Shown piece after piece: positions 1 to 9,791 of a stretch of 64,000 nucleotides of DNA; within the stretch, counting starts at the first letter, position 1; every line of letters starts with the position of its first letter. The stretch is taken from the NCBI GenBank assembly GCA_002794465.1, contig MTSL01000072.1, positions 1 through 64,000 on the forward strand, given 5' to 3'. Under the pieces are notes generated by a model, which was not told the origin of the DNA, searched no databases, and saw only the letters and a program-made list of their open reading frames with translations. The position numbers were made by a program, and so were the translations under genes. The stretch is from Paramicrosporidium saccamoebae (Eukaryota; Rozellomycota).

Positions 1-120
1 CAATTCGACAGGGCACACGAATTACATACTCCTCTGATGACGAGTTATTTCGCAGAGGCGGGGGCGTGGGTGTTGGCAGCGAAGCGTCTCATTGAGGTTG
101 CCAAGATTTGTCTGCACTGA
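1..120 (+). CDS. C-terminal end of an unidentified gene cut by the left edge
   Basis: Frame 1 is open from the first base to a TGA at 118-120, giving 39 residues that end in AKRLIEVAKICLH. The alternating hydrophobic and charged pattern looks like the last helices of an alpha-helical protein. There is too little to name a family. The alternative is that this is non-coding 5' flank of YIF1; the absence of stops over 39 codons and the protein-like composition make a gene tail slightly more likely. The next start codon, that of YIF1, lies 115 bp downstream, which is normal spacing here. Confidence 0.4.
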   Translation, partial: QFDRAHELHTPLMTSYFAEAGAWVLAAKRLIEVAKICLH

Positions 121-235
121 TGTGGGACTGAAGAGTATAGTAGTAAATTGATAAATCGACGATAATATCTACCGACCGATGCAGTAGAGAAATTGATTAA
201 ACGTTTCCTTGCGGTGGATGCTATTGGCGAGTGAC

Positions 236-1200
236 ATGAGCGGCAGTCCCCACCAACAGCCCTACCACCAACCTCACCAACAGCCCCACCAGCAGCAACA
301 ACAACAGTACCAACAGTCCCAGTACCAGCAACAGTACCAGCAGCCTCAGTACCAACAGTCTCAGCACCAACAGCCGTCTCAGTCCAGTCCATATGCCCAG
401 CCGCCGCAATCCTATCAGGCTGCAGAAACTGACTTTTTAAAGGGCGTCTTGCCCAACCCTCAGCTTGGTCTGCAGATTGGGACACAAATGATCAATGTCG
501 GCCAGGATTATGTCCACAAGAATGTACATGTGCTGGAATGCTCATTCTGTAGATCTCTCCATACATTCCATATGGCGCCCTGAAGACGTACTTTAATGTC
601 ACAAACTTGTATGTTCTGCAAAAGCTGACTATTATTCTGTTCCCGTTCCGGCACAAGGCGTGGCAGCGGAGTGTATTGCGGGACCCGTCCGGACAGACAA
701 TGGGCTTTGTTCCTCCACGTCAAGACATTAACTCGCCCGACCTGTACATCCCCACCATGGCGGCTGTGACCTATGTCCTGCTAGTGGGATTTGTTCTGGG
801 CTTGCGCAAGTCTTTCCATCCAGAACAGCTCGGCATCACCGCCACGGGGGCGGTTATTTTCATTTTCTGCGAATTGCTGCTGGTAAAGCTTGGGGCATAC
901 CTGCTGAGTCTTGGCAATGACGTGACAATCCTCGACATGCTTGCCATCATTGGCTATAATTTTGTTCCCCTGATCGTGACATTGTTGGCCGATCTCTTCC
1001 TTGGACGGACCTTTAAGTATATTGCCTTTACCTACTGCAGCTTGGCGATGGCATTTTTCATGCTGCGCAGTCTGCGGTACTCCTTCCTCCCCGAGTCCAG
1101 TGCCGCCCCGTTGGTGATCAACCAGCGTCGGACAAGAGTGCATTTCCTCTTTGGGATTGTCGCAGTGCAGATCCTCTGCTCCTACTTCCTCCTAGTGTAA
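236..1200 (+). CDS. YIF1: YIF1 family ER-Golgi membrane protein
   Basis: Exons 236-523 and 553-1200, joined across a 29-nt GT-AG intron, encode 311 aa. The first 60 residues are rich in Gln, Tyr and Pro (YQQ repeats). The join restores the conserved core running from GQDYV to ALKTYFNVTNLYVLQKL and then PFRHKAWQR, which is diagnostic of Yif1. About five hydrophobic helices follow to the C-terminus. Family role: Yif1 partners Yip1-type proteins and Rab GTPases in COPII vesicle traffic between ER and Golgi. I chose ATG 236 because the protein from there begins MSGS; an in-frame ATG at 218 would add six residues. The stop is fused to the poly(A) signal (TAATAAA, 1198-1204). Confidence 0.93.
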
Positions 1201-1341
1201 TAAACTATAGTATAAATGGGACGGGTATTTATTCAAAATGCCTAATCATTCCAATCCGGTTTGGTCATCGTAGTCGGGTTGTATAGTCATCGCATTCAAG
1301 AGATAGTTGTCACATTTAAAAGGTAACCATAATTGAATTGT

Positions 1342-1509
1342 TTAGTCCTCGTGGGTCTTTAGGGCTTCGGCATTGGCACCGACTCTGATGCGCGGATTGG
1401 CGTTCGAGCGAGGTGCAGCGGCACGGACCGCAAACTTTTCATCGTCGCTCATCAAGAAGACGATAGCAAGCACAGTAAAAAAGGTGGTGATGCGTTGAAG
1501 TCCAAACAT
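1342..1509 (-). CDS. 55-aa membrane peptide of unknown function
   Basis: An intact 56-codon frame runs from ATG at 1507-1509 to TAA. Residues 1-20 (MFGLQRITTFFTVLAIVFLM) form a signal peptide or signal anchor, followed by a polar tail rich in Arg, Ala and Asn that ends ALKTHED. I recognise no family. It lies tail to tail with YIF1 and has two CCAATCA boxes about 90-120 bp upstream, shared with the divergent gene at 1696, which supports a real promoter. Its size suggests a small ER or mitochondrial membrane subunit, but that is only an inference from the hydrophobic segment. Confidence 0.6.
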   Translation of the reverse strand: MFGLQRITTFFTVLAIVFLMSDDEKFAVRAAAPRSNANPRIRVGANAEALKTHED

Positions 1510-1599
1510 TGGAAATTTGTGGATGATAGCTTTGCGCCTATACAGATTTATAGTTTAGCTGAAACTGGTAGCGAATCCGAGACGGGCTTCAGACAATGT

Positions 1600-1630
1600 C
1601 CAATCAGAAAACACAATTTGCAGCCAATCA
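1600..1630. promoter_or_regulatory. Two CCAAT boxes in a divergent promoter
   Basis: CCAATCA occurs at 1600-1606 and again at 1624-1630, between the divergent start codons at 1509 (minus) and 1696 (plus). This is the consensus of the NF-Y/HAP complex. The same heptamer recurs upstream of many start codons in this window. Confidence 0.5.
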
Positions 1631-1695
1631 GCTAGCAAATTCTGGCAAATTCGGAATGGGCGTTTTTATAGGCTGACGTTGACAACATTAGGATT

Positions 1696-2091
1696 ATGCT
1701 CACCATGTCCCATCCTGTCAATACTGGGCTATGGCGAAGAAAGAGGAGTAGGCCACCTTCAGAGCTAGGAGAAGAATGGGATACCATCGAAGAGCTAAAA
1801 AGACTCAAGCTCCACGACGCTCTGCCCGTCAGTGTGCGCAAGGAGCCATCTAGCTCGCAGGCTCTGATTCCCCTTCCTGTGGCCCCCTCGAAAGAAACTT
1901 TCAAGATGGCTATATCTGTAGATTTTCCCGAAACCTCCCTGGGACGACTTTTTCGTCAAGCCGACGCCAATTCCCAGGCGGAGGAATCATCAGCCTCCGG
2001 GAAGGAACTTGTCGTATATCAACCAACTCCATTATCCGAGCTACTGAAGCAAGCCGCCTACCTCGACGAGCATCAGATGCTACTAGATTAG
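1696..2091 (+). CDS. Hypothetical 131-aa protein with a basic N-terminal patch
   Basis: A single open frame from ATG 1696 (a second in-frame ATG lies at 1705) encodes 131 aa. A basic stretch WRRKRSRPP near residue 13 could be a nuclear localisation signal. It is followed by a charged segment (EEWDTIEELKRLKL) and two short hydrophobic motifs, SLGRLFRQA and PLSELLKQAAYLDE. No family is recognised, and no membrane segment or signal peptide is visible. The frame sits between two convincing genes with its own CCAAT boxes. It could be a small chromatin or transcription cofactor, but nothing in the sequence proves this. Confidence 0.6.
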   Translation: MLTMSHPVNTGLWRRKRSRPPSELGEEWDTIEELKRLKLHDALPVSVRKEPSSSQALIPLPVAPSKETFKMAISVDFPETSLGRLFRQADANSQAEESSASGKELVVYQPTPLSELLKQAAYLDEHQMLLD

Positions 2092-2156
2092 ACATTTTCT
2101 AAGCAATACATACGTGTCCGCTTTATTCTCATTGGCTTAGCTCTTCTGTGCGTACA

Positions 2157-2990
2157 ATGATGGACAAACTGCGGGATACGTCGCAACACGCCGAAGTTGT
2201 CCTCAACAACCTTGCCGCGCCCCTCAAGCCCTATCTCTCCCACATTGGGCGTTTCCTCCTCGTCGTTACCTTTTTGGAGGACGCCCTGCGTATTTTCATG
2301 CAGTGGTCAGAGCAGGTTCGTTTCATGGAATACTACCGCAACTTTCCCCGTTCTCTGGCACACATTTTTCTCTTCTATAATGTTACCATGATGTTAACTG
2401 GCTCTGTGATGGGTCTAGCGCGTTTCAAGACGCCGGTGGCCTGTGGATTGCTAGCCTCTGTCGTCGTGGCCCAGACTCTTGGTTACGGACTGCTCTTCCA
2501 TCCAAGTTTCATGCTCCGTAACTTTTCTCTCATCGGTGGGATTCTTCTACTTCTCGCAGAATCATTTACAAGTGACGGAAAGCGCGGTCGAGCGGTCCTC
2601 TTCCCCGGCTTGCCCAATATCACCGAGACAGAAAAGAGTACTTATGTTTCCCTCTTTGGGCGGATCCTTCTGATTTTGCTGTTTGGTGCGCTCGGTTTAC
2701 AGGGCACCTTTTCTCCCATGAAAAAAGTATTTGCAGTCCTGGCGTGCATCTCTTGTATGATGGTGGCCGTTGGATTCAAGGCGCGCTATTCGGCCATGTT
2801 CCTGGTGGCCATCTTGTCAGTAGCTAACATTGTCATCAATCCGTGGTGGTCCTACGGCACGGACAGTGCAGAACGTGACTTTTTGCGCTACGACTTTTTC
2901 CAAATGTTGTCCATCATGGGTGGATTCCTCTTGCTAGCCAACTCTGGTCCCGGTGAACTGAGTCTTGATGAGAAGAAAAAGTCCTACTAA
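2157..2990 (+). CDS. ERV29: SURF4/Erv29 family ER cargo receptor
   Basis: A 277-aa intronless protein with about seven hydrophobic helices. Family hallmarks include HIGRFLLVVTFLEDALR near the N-terminus, followed by QW and a polytopic core. It ends in KKKSY, a dilysine (KKXX) ER-retrieval signal with lysines at -3 and -4. In fungi and animals, Erv29/SURF4 packages soluble secretory proteins into COPII vesicles. An ATTGGC element stands about 25 bp before the start. I took ATG 2157. The 3' side runs into tandem repeats shared with the convergent eL6 gene. Confidence 0.93.
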   Translation: MMDKLRDTSQHAEVVLNNLAAPLKPYLSHIGRFLLVVTFLEDALRIFMQWSEQVRFMEYYRNFPRSLAHIFLFYNVTMMLTGSVMGLARFKTPVACGLLASVVVAQTLGYGLLFHPSFMLRNFSLIGGILLLLAESFTSDGKRGRAVLFPGLPNITETEKSTYVSLFGRILLILLFGALGLQGTFSPMKKVFAVLACISCMMVAVGFKARYSAMFLVAILSVANIVINPWWSYGTDSAERDFLRYDFFQMLSIMGGFLLLANSGPGELSLDEKKKSY

Positions 2991-3044
2991 GTCTCTAAGC
3001 TAAATAAACCCTGTCCATTGACTGAGAGATTACAAGAGCTTCCT

Positions 3045-3172
3045 AGATGAATAAGGTTGTGAAATGATACATGATTACGAACCAGCGAGATGGATAAAGT
3101 TGTGAAATGACACGGGATTACGGATCAGCGAGATGGATAGTTGTAAAGTGGTATAGAATCACTGATTACCAA
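3045..3172. repeat. Three degenerate tandem copies of a 43-bp unit
   Basis: Copies begin at 3045, 3088 and 3131. The first two share the core GTTGTGAAATGA and the ending CAGCG; the third is weaker. The array fills the gap between the convergent 3' ends of SURF4 and eL6 and resembles no other locus in the window. Confidence 0.85.
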
Positions 3173-3222
3173 AAAACGCGCAGTGACTATAGGATAACAT
3201 TTATTTGTCTCACAGAAGCAGC

Positions 3223-3744
3223 TTAGAACTTCATGGTGTGGGGAGCCTGACCCTTCTGAAGAGTAAAGAGAGACTTTAGGTACGAACGCATGTTGGGGAC
3301 CTTCTTGATGTGAGTCAGCAGCAGGCTATCAACCTCGCTCTGGATCTTCTTGCGCTCAGCACTGACCTCCTTCTTTTGCTCCTCACCTTCGAACATTCCC
3401 TTCTTGGCCTTCTTGCACTTTTTGAAGAGAGTCTCGGAAAATTCAGGGACCTTGACTCCCGAAATGTCCACCTTTGTGGAGGTAGCCAGCACATATGACT
3501 GGTTGACACGCTTCAGCGGCACACCGTTAACCTTCATAGGTCCAGAGACCAACAGCAGACCAGAGGCGAGCTGCTTAAGGAACACGACGCGACGACCGCG
3601 GAAACGTCCAGCGAGCAAAATAAGGACGGTACCGGGTGTGATGGAAGCACGAAGTTTGGCAGTCTTCGCGGAGCGCTTGGGGGCCGCTACGGGGGCGTCA
3701 TGGAGCTCGACGTTACGGGGAGCAGGTGCAGTCTTTGCGGCCAT
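3223..3744 (-). CDS. RPL6: Ribosomal protein eL6
   Basis: A 173-aa single-exon protein. The conserved core has SITPGTVLILLAGRFRGRR followed by VVFLKQL, SGLLLVSGP and the signature GVPLKRVNQSYVLATSTKVD, then a basic C-terminal half. Yeast eL6 has 176 residues, so the gene is complete. It is a structural protein of the 60S subunit. The usual N-terminal extension is short and Ala/Pro/Lys-rich. The gene is divergent from p23/SBA1 across 459 bp and convergent with SURF4. Confidence 0.96.
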   Translation of the reverse strand: MAAKTAPAPRNVELHDAPVAAPKRSAKTAKLRASITPGTVLILLAGRFRGRRVVFLKQLASGLLLVSGPMKVNGVPLKRVNQSYVLATSTKVDISGVKVPEFSETLFKKCKKAKKGMFEGEEQKKEVSAERKKIQSEVDSLLLTHIKKVPNMRSYLKSLFTLQKGQAPHTMKF

Positions 3745-4203
3745 CTAGGGGTTAATGGATGGATGGGAGATGGGTGGGTACCTTTATATGTCACTGACTA
3801 CCAAGGTCAAGCCAGGGTTCCCGAGGTCCATTTCCTAGCATTGCATCTATTGTTAGATGGCAGAACAATACCTCAAGATCCTTGATTCTAGCAGTCGATT
3901 ACAAGAATCAGGCCGATACACTAAAATATCCAAGTGTTGAGCGCAAGAGCTGCTCCTCGGTAATGGGGGGGGAGACAATCGCATATTCGTTAATTATTGT
4001 GCATATATGTATGGCTTCAAGCTGTGTAGGCTTGCAAGGTGTTATCAATATGGCAATACTAGCAGCTACACACGATATCATTATAATTATAATACAAGTC
4101 GACTAATTCCATTGGCCGACGACTAGAGTTATGGAAGTTTCTAGACCCTTGATCCTGGAGGAGCCATTTAAGCCTCATTTCCGGGGAGGGCAGCCAATAT
4201 TAC
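3745..4203. other. Intergenic, divergent promoter of eL6 and SBA1
   Basis: 459 bp between two divergent starts. It contains a run of eight G near 3965, AT-rich stretches around 4070-4100 and an ATTGGC element near 4113. Short open frames exist but none looks like protein. I see no RNA gene. Confidence 0.5.
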
Positions 4204-4825
4204 ATGACTACTGAATCTCCGTATACCTGTATTGGGTGACTCTAATACGTATAGAATTGTACGAGCTCCCCGTGTCCTTTGGGCACAACGCAAGGACGTT
4301 CTGTACCTTACAATCGAAATCGTCGAGGCCAAGGACGACTCGCTCACCATCACTGAGAAATCTCTAGCTTTTTCGGCCTCTGAGGGCAGCAGTGGAAACA
4401 AATACTCGGTCAGCTTTGACTTTTACGACCTCGTTAATGCAGAGTCCGTAGAGCAGCACAAGACGGACCGTCACATTAGTCTGGTGGTGAAGAAGGTAGA
4501 TGAGGAAAAGCCATACTGGCCACGGCTGGTAAAGGTTGGAAAGCCGCATTTTGTGCACACCGATTTTAGTCGCTGGAAAGATGAGGATGAAGAGGACGAA
4601 GAGGAGCCTGGAATGGGTGGAATGAGTGGAATGGGCGGAATGGGCGACATGGATTTTAGCCAGTTTGCCAGTATGGCTGGAAACGGTGGCTTTCCCAACA
4701 TGATGGGAGGACAAAACTTTGATGAGGAGGATAGTGACGAGGAGGAGACTGGCAAAGATAATACTGACGAAGAGGATCCGTATCAAAAGACCAGCAAGGC
4801 CACCTTAGTTGAGGACGATGAATAA
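4204..4825 (+). CDS. SBA1: p23/SBA1 Hsp90 co-chaperone
   Basis: Exon 1 (4204-4220, encoding MTTESP) joins exon 2 (4255-4825) across a 34-nt intron and gives 195 aa. The CS domain starts VRAPRVLWAQRKDVLYLTIE and contains the family WPRL motif after KPYW and a DFSRWKDEDEE segment. Residues about 125-155 are GMGG-rich and the tail is strongly acidic, as in fungal and plant p23. It binds the closed, ATP-bound state of Hsp90 and slows ATP hydrolysis. Without the first exon the protein would lack an ATG, which supports the intron. Confidence 0.94.
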
Positions 4826-4926
4826 GATACTTTAATTACACGCATTCTGTCTCCATAAATGGTTGTAGTCTCAAACTGATATTTGCGATAACAAGGGCGA
4901 ATAATTAGGGAAATTGCGGCCAGCCC

Positions 4927-5630
4927 ATGGTGACAATGGATGACGCACCCGACGAGTCTGCCTTGGTAGGCACCTTTGGAGTACGTCTCGGCGACTCGAT
5001 CACTAGCAAACAAGCCAAGAGCTCCTTTCATTCTTTCCGGTGTACTGCACACATACTAGAGTGACGGTGTAGATAACTTTGCACCCGACTCGGCAGACAA
5101 GTCAAAGGGTAACCTGATAGTCAGCGGGTCCGGTGAGACCTCGCTATCGTTGGCTAGCACCACCAAGGTATCTTTCACGCCATTTGTAAGTTTGCGGCAC
5201 ATGGGCCCATAGTCTGCACACTTGCAGCCAGCCCATGGCCCACAAAGAACGGAAGCAACAGGACGTGCCGGTATATTTTTTGCCGGATGCGTAGTATTTC
5301 TTCCTACATCTACCCTTTCCTTAGATACTATATTATAACTTGCAGGATATCGACGAGCATTTGTTCAAGGGGCCACAGACAAAGTGCAAGGAGAATGACT
5401 ATTTGTTAGTGTTTGATCCTGACACTCGTGAATTTGTATTGGAGAAGCATTCTAGCTCATTTGCACTAAGGAACATTCGTCCCACTAAGCGGAGGAAGCC
5501 GGAATCAGGAGAAGATGACACACCAACTGCGGGACGAATCCTGATGCCCGTTGCACGGGCCGTGGAGGATGATGGAGACGAATTTTCAGATCTGGAGAGT
5601 GACCTGCTTCGTGACTTGGAAAAGTCCTAA
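4927..5630 (+). CDS. EAF: EAF (ELL-associated factor) transcription elongation protein
   Basis: Three exons, 4927-5041, 5073-5185 and 5346-5630, encode 170 aa. The first join gives FHSFRYNFAPDS, which matches the EAF motif FHTIRYDFKPAS. The second join leads into LFKGPQTKCKENDYLLVFD and FVLEKHSSSFALRNIR, the conserved end of the EAF domain. A basic patch KRRKPE and an acidic tail follow. EAF proteins bind ELL and stimulate RNA polymerase II elongation. A second in-frame ATG at 4936 is equally possible. Intron 2 is 160 nt long, an outlier here. Confidence 0.85.
5186..5345 (+). other. Unusually long intron (160 nt) in EAF
   Basis: GTAAGT donor and TTGCAG acceptor. Inside lie a second acceptor-like CTTGCAG (ending near 5225) and a donor-like GTATAT near 5270 that would bracket a 43-nt cryptic exon. 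Including that exon would shift the frame, so it was not used. Confidence 0.6.
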
Positions 5631-5750
5631 ATTTTGCATCCATTGTATAATAATAAAGAACATTCATTCTGTTGCAGCGTAGCGTGCATTGCAGCCGCGT
5701 ATTGATGGGGGCTGTCCGGGGTGGCCGAGCTTTATAGAGGACCCGGTTCC

Positions 5751-6318
5751 ATGAAGTACACTATCCATCCATTTAATTCAGTACAAAACGCAGTATCTGG
5801 TGCTGCCATTCCATTTTCCATTACAAAATAGATACTAACCTGCGTCTAGAACTGAAGTTTGCAACTTTTCCGGCGCCAAGATCTACCCGGGCCACGGAAA
5901 GCTCTTTGTCCGCGGCGACAGCAAGGCCTTCCGCCTGATTAACCGCAAGTGCGAGTCCCCCTTCCTTAGCAAGAAGAACCCGCGCAAGTATCACTGGACC
6001 GTCTTCTTCCGTCGCCTGCACAAGAAGGGCACCGCCGAAGAGGTCGCCAAGAAGCGCGTCCGCAAGACTGTCAAGGTGCAGCGTGCCATTGTTGGTGCTA
6101 GCTGGGAGCAGATTGTGGCACAGCGTGAGCAGCCTTTGGCTGTACGCAAGGCCACTAGGGATGCGGCCACGGATGCGGCCAAGGATAAGAAGAAGCAGGA
6201 GCAGGCCAAGAAGAGAGCCGAGAAGGTCAAGGCAGTTGGATCAGCCCAACGCCAACAGCCCAAGTTCAAGGCGTCCAAGAACGCCCCCGCTTCTCGTCCT
6301 TCTGCCACCAGTCGTTAA
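5751..6318 (+). CDS. RPL24: Ribosomal protein eL24
   Basis: Exon 1 is only ATGAA (5751-5755). A 94-nt intron follows, ending with a perfect TACTAAC branch site 12 bp before its TAG. Exon 2 (5850-6318) completes a 157-aa protein. The N-terminus reads MKTEVCNFSGAKIYPGHGKL, the eL24 signature, then KNPRKYHWTVFFRR and a long basic, Ala/Lys-rich tail. Yeast eL24 has 155 residues. It is a 60S subunit protein at the intersubunit face. An intron directly after the start codon is common in ribosomal protein genes. Poly(A) signal AATAAA near 6337. Confidence 0.96.
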
Positions 6319-6387
6319 GTCGTGGTTGTCAGTTCAATAAATGTTTGATCATACAACGGCAGTGTTTACATTTGATTGGCCGCCCAC

Positions 6388-7405
6388 ATGTACCGCTGGA
6401 ATATAAGACGGATATCCACAAAAGCGGTGCGGTTAGTGGAAGTGGGTCCGCGCGATGGACTACAGAACGAACCTAACACGGCTGCACTGACCACCAAGGT
6501 CAAGGCCGAGTTTATCCGCCGTCTGGCGAATAGTGGACTCCGTTGGATTGAGGCCGGGAGTTTTGTTTCCCCCAAGTGGGTTCCCCAGATGGCCGATACA
6601 GAAGCCGTCCTGGAGACCTTGGCCAAAGATCCTGAAATAGCCAAGATGAGCAGTCTCCGTCTGCCCGTACTGGTGCCCAATATGACTGGCTTGGAGACGG
6701 CTCTGTCATCCGGATTGTCGACAGTGTTGAAAGAAGTGGCAGTATTTACAGCAGCCAGCGACACTTTCAATAAGAAGAATACCAATTGCACAGTAGAGGA
6801 ATCTCTGAAGCGACTGGCTGAGGTGTGCAAGACTGCCACGGATAAAGGACTGATGGTCCGCGGGTACGTGTCAACAGTGGTTGGATGTCCGTATGAAGGC
6901 CAGATTGCGCCTGAGAAGGTCAGAGATGTGACCCTGGAGCTGCTCAGACTGGGATGCTATGAAGTTTCCCTCGGGGACACAATTGGAGTAGGCACAGCAG
7001 GTAATTTGGACCGGTGAGTAATGGATAGGCAGTGTGAGGGAGATGCTCAAGACTGTGCTGACCAGCGTGGATCCTTCCAAACTGGCCGTCCACTTCCACG
7101 ACACTTACGGACAGGCACTTGCCAACATTCTCGTTGCTCTGGAGGTACATTGATGTTGACACTGAGATGTTTAGAGCGGAATCCGGACGATTGATTCGTC
7201 AGTCGCTGGCCTGGGTGGATGTCCTTACGCCCCGGGAGCCAGTGGAAATGTCGCCACCGAGGACGTTGTTTACATGTTACATGGACTGCAATACTTTACG
7301 GGCGTCGACCTGGCCAAGCTTGTGGCGGCGGGGGAGTTTATCACAGCCAAGTTGGGTCAGACAAATCGTTCCCGGACTGCAAATGCTCTGCTCACCAAGA
7401 AATAA
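6388..7405 (+). CDS. HMGCL: Hydroxymethylglutaryl-CoA lyase, mitochondrial
   Basis: Exons 6388-7000, 7029-7144 and 7175-7405 give 319 aa. The joins restore the family order: [12 protein letters not shown] near the N-terminus, [18 protein letters not shown] across intron 1, [14 protein letters not shown], then [19 protein letters not shown] across intron 2. The enzyme cleaves HMG-CoA to acetoacetate and acetyl-CoA in leucine degradation and ketogenesis; the metal-binding HxH and catalytic Cys motifs are present. The N-terminus [15 protein letters not shown] looks like a mitochondrial presequence, and no peroxisomal C-terminal tripeptide is present. A TGATTGG box ends 8 bp before the start. The stop lies 1 bp from the convergent ATP10 stop. 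Confidence 0.95.
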
Positions 7406-7406
7406 T

Positions 7407-7990
7407 TTATTTCTCAGATAAAAGCTCCTTGGTGATGCGTTTCATAGCGGCCAGCTCAGCCTCAGTAGCTTTGCCGCTGGCCTTCCAGCGCACCTGCGCG
7501 TGACGATCGATCAAATAAACATATGCGCCGAGGTAATTGGGCACAGTCAGCGTGTCTAGCAGCTGCATTGGCCGATAGGCAACTATAAAACTGTTTTGTA
7601 TGGATTCGGGGAGGGTGGCCAGGGCGGTAGAGCGGAGTAGGCGTGAGAATAACAGCCATTTAATACGACTCATCAACGGTCTCACGTCTATTAGCCGACC
7701 TCCCGCCTCCAGAAAGGGACGTCGAAAACTTTCGAGATGCGGCTCAGAGTATGCGGTGAAGCAGATGGTCAACAGGGTAACATGTCCCATGCAATGTCCA
7801 CGAAGTGACAATTCGTTACCAGTAATTGTTGTTGGCGTCCACTCAGGAAGAGCAATGGGGGTAATGACATTCTGGGATGCGGAAAAGAATTTTCCTTGCG
7901 ACTTCAAAATGTCGCTAATTTCCGCGACGGGACTTTTTGCCATGTCGCGAGCACTATCGGTTAGCCGATGCAGTGGGGATACAGACGCAT
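7407..7990 (-). CDS. ATP10: ATP10, mitochondrial F1Fo ATP synthase assembly factor
   Basis: The main exon (7407-7953) carries the Atp10 pattern: GKFF near the start, LRGHCMGHVTLLTICF, WLLFSRLL, and near the C-terminus LGAYVYLIDRHAQVRWKASG, equivalent to the yeast GYVYLVDEHCRIRWAGSG. The factor assists assembly of subunit 6 into Fo. ATG 7943 starts this exon without a targeting sequence. A 29-nt intron (7954-7982) with a GCTAAC branch site can add an 8-nt first exon starting at 7990, giving MRLARDMAKSP; I prefer this but it is not proven. The protein is shorter than yeast Atp10 (about 180 versus 279 aa). Confidence 0.85.
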
Positions 7991-8649
7991 CTTGCGCTGT
8001 TTATGCGCCTCGGCACTAAAAAGGGTGTGTCTTATGCGCGCCCACCAGGACGGTTTAGCAAGCATGACTGGCTAGCACACTTTCGTGCGAGAGGGAGAGC
8101 AAGTATATCTACAGACCAGGGACTGAGAAGGCATAGCGATGGATCACAACCCCAATAAAGAGTCGTTACCACAAACGCGACCCTTACAAGCGTCTAATTT
8201 TTCAAATAAAACTGTAGTGATTATAAATCTGATATTTCTCAACCTATGTTCATCTTATTAATTCCAGGAACAACTCGAGAATCTCAAGTACTTGCAGTCA
8301 TCCCTCACGCTTCCCCGTGACGCTTGCAGTATTAGAAATAAAATCATGTTCTCCTAATCCCAAAATGCTAATGAAAGCGCGTATTCATTAATTCTACAGT
8401 ATCTTAGATTGAGAGTGATCCGACCTTACTGCATTGTCAACCTTACCATTCGTGGCTTCAGACTTGTCGTCTGTCGCTTTCTTATTGGTTATTTAACATT
8501 AATCTTCTGGTGGCTTATAAAAGCGGATTGGGTGCTTCGAGTGTAGGGTTACAAACCGATAAGCCCAACATGAAACATCAAGGCGAGATCGAGATAACCA
8601 AAGTTCCGAACGTAGTACAGCCCAACATCAAGGAATTTGGTAACACACA
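7991..8649. other. Intergenic region upstream of the orphan island
   Basis: About 660 bp without a convincing conserved gene. It contains a TATAAA-like CTTATAAAAG near 8515 and an ATTGGT near 8484, both likely promoter elements of the gene at 8650. An ATG near 8570 opens a 27-codon frame that could splice into the orphan gene through a 38-nt GT-AG intron (see that gene), or act as a short upstream frame. No RNA gene was recognised. Confidence 0.45.
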
Positions 8650-9631
8650 ATGAAGAATAACTCTGACGTCGTGCTAGGCTGTGAACTTTCAGACAAAGAA
8701 AGGTTGCATTACGAGTTTGTAAACGAAATGAGTCTTGCCTTCGAGTTCAGCGATCTTAAAGACAAGGGCAGAGAAACGATGGGCGCCCTTGAACATCTTG
8801 AAGAACTAGTGTTCGGAAAGAGTATAGGAAGCACTAGACATCCAATGGCGCGTATGGAGGTTCTTTGGGAACACTTTAAGGATGTTACATTTCAGCCGAG
8901 AATAAGGTATCCAATTTGAACTATTCTAATAGAGTAGACCACGCGATGGTATGTTCATTACTGTGGACTTTGCCCCAGGCTGGGGATCAGGGACAGCTGT
9001 TCGATGTGGTCAATTGCCCGATTCACCATTTTCCGAAGATGATATCCCAAATATGATTGTTGAAGAAGTCGCCTACATTACTGGAATCCAACTCTCCACC
9101 GATGAGATTTATTTTAAGCATAGCATACGCGTCAAACAGTCCTATGAAGACTACGAAGGACCTTTGGAGTTTTTTCGAGACGGTGGGATCATGGGATGGG
9201 GATACCTGCCCAAGACACGGACAGTTCCCGGCTTACGCTGGAGAGTACACATTTCGCAGATTTCACATGAAATTAGCGCAGCATTTCAACGTATCAAGAT
9301 GTTTAAAGAAGGCTATCTAACAGCTGAAGAGCGATTCACAAGGTGGGGAATTGTAATGCATATTTCGTCAAGAGTTCAAGAGCTTCAGGGTGATTACTCC
9401 GATCGCCCAAGCGAGTGGAAACATGTTCTTCTCATCCTTGACACGTGCGAGGAGGACATTCAGGCCATGTTAAATTTCACTAACAGGATGAATTTGCTTA
9501 ATCCGGTTCACGATCTCATCCCTATCCGGGTTCTTGAAGTAATCACTGTGTTCCGGGTACTATTTCGAGTGTCTCTGCGACAATTCGAGCTGGCCTATGA
9601 TGACTATGTACAAAGAGAACGTCGCTTATAA
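8650..9631 (+). CDS. Orphan protein A, paralog of the gene at 10776
   Basis: Exons 8650-8906 and 8938-9631 (31-nt intron) encode 316 aa with no recognised family, signal peptide or membrane helix. The protein is closely related to the product at 10776-11744. Shared blocks include LPD.PFS, RITGI/YITGI, LTA.ER.TRWG and an almost identical HDLIPIRVLEV segment followed by SLRQFELA near the C-terminus. The intron position is the same in both genes, inside a region ending in GMF. The start context ACACAATGAAGA is also shared, which supports this ATG. An alternative start near 8570, spliced over this ATG, stays in frame. It looks like a lineage-specific, possibly host-facing family; function unknown. 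Confidence 0.75.
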
Positions 9632-9791
9632 TAGAATCACAAGTAGTGTAGAGCAATACCGTAACCATTTATTGCCAGAAGAATTTTTCACCGACAATGT
9701 ATAGCGAATAAACCACAAACAGTTTCATCAGAGCGTAATCTTCTCAAGTTAGACGTGGATCAGCAATTATAAAGAGACACGATAGACGCGT

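Noticed and set aside
209-235. Starting YIF1 at the non-ATG codon at 209
   Set aside because: Nuclear genes here start at ATG; 236 (or 218) is available in frame.
5701-5750. tRNA-like A-box GTGGCCGAGC near 5723
   Set aside because: No B-box or acceptor pairing; it sits in the eL24 promoter.
7014-7032. A 19-nt intron in HMG-CoA lyase (GTGAGT...GCAG)
   Set aside because: It keeps the frame, but the 28-nt intron 7001-7028 gives AGSVREML, matching the family GTPGSV region much better.
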